9,045 nucleotides of DNA, from NCBI GenBank assembly GCA_964345975.1, contig CAYFSS010000037.1, positions 1-9,045 of the forward strand. The letters run 5' to 3'. The DNA comes from CAYFSS01 sp964345975. Its GTDB lineage: Bacteria > Bacillota > Clostridia > Saccharofermentanales > Fastidiosipilaceae. Both the position numbers and the translations under genes were made by a program. Each line of letters starts with the position of its first letter. Within the stretch, counting starts at the first letter, position 1. The notes under the pieces are model-generated. The model made no database searches. It was not told the origin of the DNA and was given only the letters and a program-made list of their open reading frames with translations. Below are positions 5,743-9,045 of the stretch, one piece after another.

Positions 5743-7195
5743 AAAATTCGGCTTGGGTCCTTACTTCTCGAGAGAAATCATCTCCACGTTCCGCAAAGTC
5801 CTTATACAGATGGTAGCTCGCAGCTGCCGGAGAAAAGAGAACCGTCTCTCCTACCATACTGCGCTCATAGGAAACACGAACGGCTTCGTGCATCGTTTGT
5901 ACTTCATGTATCTCGAAACGTCCCGGGTAGGATGTTTCGAGAGCATTGGCTATTTGCGGTCCTGTTTCCGGCAGGACAATCAGTTCACGAATGCTTGTCT
6001 CCGGTAGCTCACGGATCAGTTCTTCATAATCAATCCCACGATCCATGCCCCCGACAATTAATGTAGTCACTTGATCTAAGGATTCCACCGCCAATAAAGT
6101 TGCATGGGGAATGGTAGCAATTGAGTCATTATAAAAGACTCGACCTGCAAAGGTTCCCAGCCTCTCACATCGATGAGGCAAGCCCTCAAAGGATTCACAA
6201 GCCGCTTGAATATCGGCAACTGAAATCCCGCAAGCCAAGGCTGCAATGCTTGCCATGCCTGCATTCAAGAGCAAATGCGAGCCTAACAATCCCGGACCTT
6301 GAGGAAGTTCAAAGGTCTTTCCATCCGGGCCATGGAGCACCTTCTCATCAAGCCACCAATGCTCTTGCTCTACATCAGGGTCAATATGATGCTGGCGCAC
6401 CCGATCAAAATCGCTGGTATCACGACTGATCCATGCAACTTTGTGCCGGGTCGTCAACGTCTGAGAAACGCGCTCTACAACAAAAGGGTCTTCCGCTGTC
6501 GTGATGACAAGCATGCCCTCTTCTGTAGGATTCGCAATGAGGTTCAGCTTGCTTTCGATGTAATGGTCATAATCGCGATAATGATCCAAATGTTCAGGAA
6601 AGAGATTCGTCAAGATTGCAACCGGGGGAGACTGTCTTGTGAACTCCAATTGATGGCAAGAAAGTTCAAGGGCTACAAAGCTTTCATTCATCAAGGCAAA
6701 GTCCTGTAACGGGGGTACACCGATGTTGCCCCTTAGATAAGCTTCATTGGACTGAGAGAAAATTTCATAAAGTAAGGTCGTCGTTGTCGATTTGCCTTTT
6801 GTGCCACTGATGCCAACGATCTTTGCTCGACTAAATCTTAGAAGGAGGTCTGCTTGACCGGTGATCTCCAAATTGGGATATCGAACCAACCGCTGCATCT
6901 CATGTGGGAAACGAGTTTGATCGCGAAAGGTTATGCCGGGCGATTTAAGCACGAGGTCATAGTCATCATCCAACGAAAGTAGATAATCTTTACCGATGTA
7001 ACGCGTTAGTTTCCCTTGCTTCTCTAGACGCGAAAGATCTTCCTCACGCAGATCCTCAAAACTCAAAGGATTCTGATCTGCGATTCCAAGGTGCGCGAAA
7101 TCCACGGTCAAGACAAGATCCAAACTACTTCGGCCTTCCCGACCCAGTCCAAGAAGTAAAATTCTCTTTCCTGCAAGATAACTCTTTAGACTCAT
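5732..7195 (-). CDS. murD2: MurD-type ligase, probably MurD2 (adds L-Glu)
   Basis: A complete 487-residue Mur ligase that joins glutamate to UDP-MurNAc-L-Ala with ATP in the cytoplasm. The N-terminal Rossmann-like domain starts with LGLGREGRSS (15-24). The central ATPase domain has the P-loop GISGTKGKSTTT (128-139), ELSCHQLE (177-184), NLFPEHLDHY (197-206), and K216 as the likely carbamoylated lysine. The C-terminal domain has GLPHRCERLG (338-347), NDSIATIPHAT (356-366), GGMDRGIDY (382-390) and SPAAASYHLYKDF (455-467). Ordinary MurD usually has NDSKATNPDAT, ELSSFQLE and SPA-x-AS-x-DQ[FY]. The changes lie in motifs near the glutamate and Mg/ATP sites, which together with the adjoining murL suggests MurD2 (EC 6.3.2.53), the L-Glu-adding variant. 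The ATG overlaps the murL stop by 4 bases (ATGA) and has AGGAG six bases upstream, so the two are translationally coupled. An ordinary D-Glu-adding MurD is the alternative. Confidence 0.85.
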   Translation of the reverse strand: MSLKSYLAGKRILLLGLGREGRSSLDLVLTVDFAHLGIADQNPLSFEDLREEDLSRLEKQGKLTRYIGKDYLLSLDDDYDLVLKSPGITFRDQTRFPHEMQRLVRYPNLEITGQADLLLRFSRAKIVGISGTKGKSTTTTLLYEIFSQSNEAYLRGNIGVPPLQDFALMNESFVALELSCHQLEFTRQSPPVAILTNLFPEHLDHYRDYDHYIESKLNLIANPTEEGMLVITTAEDPFVVERVSQTLTTRHKVAWISRDTSDFDRVRQHHIDPDVEQEHWWLDEKVLHGPDGKTFELPQGPGLLGSHLLLNAGMASIAALACGISVADIQAACESFEGLPHRCERLGTFAGRVFYNDSIATIPHATLLAVESLDQVTTLIVGGMDRGIDYEELIRELPETSIRELIVLPETGPQIANALETSYPGRFEIHEVQTMHEAVRVSYERSMVGETVLFSPAAASYHLYKDFAERGDDFSREVRTQAEFFEA

Positions 7196-8790
7196 GGTTC
7201 ACTCCTAGCACTCAACAAAGACTTCAAAGGCTCTTGCTCCGGGTTCGTCCTGATATGTTGCCAGAACCGTTCGGGGATCAGGTGCGCATAGCGTTCGTTC
7301 AAGAGATCCGGACCATGATATGAAATGCGCCATTTATCTGACGTTTCGCGCCATTCTATGTCCGGCCAAGTTCCTTCTTTCAGCTGTTGGACGAATCTCC
7401 TCAGTAAGTAAGGCAAGCGATCGACCGGTTGATTTTCATAGTGTGTCATCAGACATAGGATGGTTGCCAGACGAGTTTCTTCAGGCGTACCGACACACTC
7501 GAAAGGCTTCTCAGGGAGATAGCCTGTGAGCTCATCGAAGGTTTTCGTTAAATCTGAGGCATCCCACATATCGCGTTCAATGATCGAATTGAGCCGTTCG
7601 GGTTCTATCCATGGACTCAAGAGAATAAAGACAAAAAGACATTTGGGGCATTCACCACACCATACGTTTTGGCCCCCGCGACTCCCTAGATTGCAAGATC
7701 TGAAAGAATCAAAGTACTGCGGATGCTCACTGAAATCCCTGGCAATCTGCAGTTCACTAAAGGGCCTTAAGAGACTAAAATACTCAATCGTTCCGGGAAA
7801 CGACGCACTATATTCACGAAAAGCCTTCTCAAACTCAGCACTCTTGGAATACTGATGATTGATGTGTGTACCGGGGATCGTCGCTTCATTGGCGGAGGCT
7901 TCATTGGACAAGATGATCCAGCGATGGCCTCCAAGGTACGCTGTCACATACGAATAAAAAGCCAAAACCGAACTAAACGGTGTATGTCCGTTTAGGAATC
8001 CTCGTGCATTGAGATCCAAGAGTTTCGGATCAATACGCCTCGACCACTGCCACCGTCTATCGCCAGAAATGCTTGCAATGCGCAAGGTGTCTAGTGTCGC
8101 CTGATTGGGATTGATACAAAAGACATGACGGAGGAGCTTTTCTTTGTCGAGACGTTCCAGACTAACGATCGAATCCTTGCCGCCCCCGATCGGGATAAGA
8201 AGTATTTCACGTTCGTTATAAGGATCTAATGATTCGGCCTCGTCAGCATCAGCGGTTTCACTCACCGGCAGTGTCTCAATTTGCATTAGACTTTCTTGCT
8301 CGAGAGAGAGGTCATTGAGGTAGATAAACTCACCCAAGCCATTCCAATAAAGATCCAGCCACCAGGCTCTTTCAGTCTCGCTCAATGGGCCGGCATCAAT
8401 GCTCACGGTTTCACTTGCATACGCTTTCCAATAGGATGGTAGTTCAGCCATACCGATCAGAAAGACTAGACGGTCCAGGGCCCTTGCATAAGGACAGGAA
8501 TGATCTTCTTGCAAGGTTTGAGAGTTGCCGGAATATCTACGAAGCTTTCGATAGAAATCCGTCTTCTGGAAATTTGCCGGAAGCTTGAGTTGGGACTTAG
8601 CTTGAAATTCTCCAAAACCGTCTTGCTCGAAGTAGATCGTCAGTCGGAAGATGAAGATGCCTTCTTCGCTTTGAAGAGACCAATCGAAGTCACGATATGA
8701 AAATAATTTACTCTTTGACCGTAGTTCAAGCAAACGCTCGGCTGCGCTCATAGAGTCTCGAAACTGTATTGTGACCAAGTCGGACGCCAT
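7192..8790 (-). CDS. murL: UDP-MurNAc-L-Ala-L-Glu epimerase MurL
   Basis: A 532-residue protein that I assign to MurL (EC 5.1.1.23), which epimerises the terminal L-Glu of UDP-MurNAc-L-Ala-L-Glu to D-Glu, consuming ATP to AMP and PPi. Evidence in the sequence: a PP-loop-like motif IPIGGGKDS (199-207) fitting an AMP/PPi-forming ATP site; GHTPFSS (268-274); SNEASANE (295-302); NHQYSKS (311-317); SCN (365-367); a cysteine cluster WCGECPKCLFVF (377-388); and KPFECVGTPEE (428-438). The roughly 190 residues before the PP-loop and the C-terminal part would be the two halves of the MurL fold. Direct overlap with a MurD-type ligase (ATGA) is the arrangement known for murD2/murL in Xanthomonas. The start at 8790 has AGGTGA five bases upstream, and it is the first gene of the cluster. 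No transmembrane segment is evident. Assignment rests on remembered motifs and context; a generic PP-loop ATPase is the fallback. Confidence 0.82.
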   Translation of the reverse strand: MASDLVTIQFRDSMSAAERLLELRSKSKLFSYRDFDWSLQSEEGIFIFRLTIYFEQDGFGEFQAKSQLKLPANFQKTDFYRKLRRYSGNSQTLQEDHSCPYARALDRLVFLIGMAELPSYWKAYASETVSIDAGPLSETERAWWLDLYWNGLGEFIYLNDLSLEQESLMQIETLPVSETADADEAESLDPYNEREILLIPIGGGKDSIVSLERLDKEKLLRHVFCINPNQATLDTLRIASISGDRRWQWSRRIDPKLLDLNARGFLNGHTPFSSVLAFYSYVTAYLGGHRWIILSNEASANEATIPGTHINHQYSKSAEFEKAFREYSASFPGTIEYFSLLRPFSELQIARDFSEHPQYFDSFRSCNLGSRGGQNVWCGECPKCLFVFILLSPWIEPERLNSIIERDMWDASDLTKTFDELTGYLPEKPFECVGTPEETRLATILCLMTHYENQPVDRLPYLLRRFVQQLKEGTWPDIEWRETSDKWRISYHGPDLLNERYAHLIPERFWQHIRTNPEQEPLKSLLSARSEP

Positions 8791-9030
8791 GAATTCACCT
8801 CTGCAATTTGATTTGAATGTTTCGCAATGGGTATTGAATCATTCTTTCTTGGGAACATTCTAGCACAGCATTAGGCAGCCTATACCCAACCTCTTACCTG
8901 TCTTTATCCTTCTACATTACTGAGATCTTTAGAGTGATCCTAATTGTATCTTTTGTAGCTGATGCAAAGTTAAATGAAATTAGAAAGGCCCAAAGCCATC
9001 CCTTAGAATGTGAATGTTGAAACTGCACAC
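8791..9030. other. Divergent intergenic region
   Basis: This gap lies between the minus-strand murL start and a probable plus-strand start at 9043. Besides the murL promoter element at 8857-8865 I see nothing I can support. Several TTGTAT/TAGAAA-like hexamers on the plus strand (for example TTGTAT at 8944-8949) lack a partner at proper spacing. No riboswitch, terminator or RNA gene is evident. Confidence 0.4.
8857..8865 (-). promoter_or_regulatory. Extended -10 promoter of the murL cluster
   Basis: The minus strand reads TGCTAGAAT, an extended -10 (TGn plus TAGAAT), about 67 bases before the murL ATG. The hexamer 17 bases upstream (GTATAG) is a poor -35, which fits extended -10 promoters that depend less on the -35. 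The same nine bases occur at 2493-2501. Confidence 0.4.
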
Positions 9031-9045
9031 GAGGGGAAAGCAATG
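9031..9045 (+). CDS. Probable start of a truncated plus-strand gene
   Basis: GAGGGG at 9031-9036 lies six bases before an ATG at 9043-9045, which is the last codon of the window. The Shine-Dalgarno spacing is ideal for a gene starting here, divergent from murL. Only the start codon is present, so no product can be named. Confidence 0.4.

Noticed and set aside
6121..6709. Plus-strand open frames of 102 and 136 codons inside murD2
   Set aside because: They lie antisense to a complete, motif-rich ligase gene, overlap each other and have no recognisable protein features.
1..9045. Mobile element, CRISPR array, toxin-antitoxin or phage-defence system
   Set aside because: No transposase, integrase, regularly spaced repeats, terminal repeats or toxin-antitoxin gene pair is visible. 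The tRNA genes are intact with no att-like duplication of their 3' ends.

Overview
The window looks like chromosomal DNA of a Gram-positive, Clostridia-like member of the Bacillota. The reasons are strong Shine-Dalgarno sites before most genes, TTGACA/TATAAT-type promoters with 17-base spacers before the tRNA genes, tRNA genes with encoded CCA ends, and a DUF4015 lipoprotein and a YegS/BmrU-type lipid kinase of the kinds common in that phylum. This placement is inference; no marker gene settles the genus.

Layout. Positions 1-129 are the tail of an upstream region with no gene I can assign. Next come a tRNA-Ser(GGA) gene with its own promoter and a hairpin terminator (130-301), then about 260 bases of gene-free DNA with two possible stem-loops, then a plus-strand lipoprotein gene with a DUF4015 glycosidase-like barrel (560-1855). 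A tRNA-Glu(CTC) gene (1935-2009) follows, again with its own promoter, and it ends in a terminator that shares 31 identical bases with the tRNA-Ser terminator. All remaining complete genes are on the minus strand: a small GlsB/YeaQ-type membrane protein (2185-2433), and upstream of it a tightly spaced four-gene cluster, in transcription order murL, murD2, a diacylglycerol-kinase-like lipid kinase, and an S1-DUF3825 protein (8790 down to 2525). The last three bases are probably the ATG of a divergent plus-strand gene.

The most interesting content is the murL-murD2 pair, which overlaps by 4 bases (ATGA). The 532-residue protein has a PP-loop-like GGGKDS motif, a SNEASANE block, an NHQYSKS block and a WCGECPKC cysteine cluster, and fits MurL, the ATP-dependent epimerase of UDP-MurNAc-L-Ala-L-Glu. 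Its partner is a complete Mur ligase of MurD type whose glutamate-side and active-site motifs depart from ordinary MurD (NDSIATIP instead of NDSKATNP; SYHLYKDF instead of S-x-DQ[FY]xxF), as expected if it adds L-Glu. Together they would supply the D-Glu of peptidoglycan without free D-glutamate from glutamate racemase. This route was described in Xanthomonas and some actinobacteria; a copy in a Clostridia-like background would be notable.

The cluster continues with a lipid kinase (envelope lipid metabolism) and an unusual protein that joins two S1-like segments to a DUF3825 domain and ends in a very acidic, tyrosine-rich tail of about 87 residues. Its function is unknown; RNA binding is the most that the domains support.
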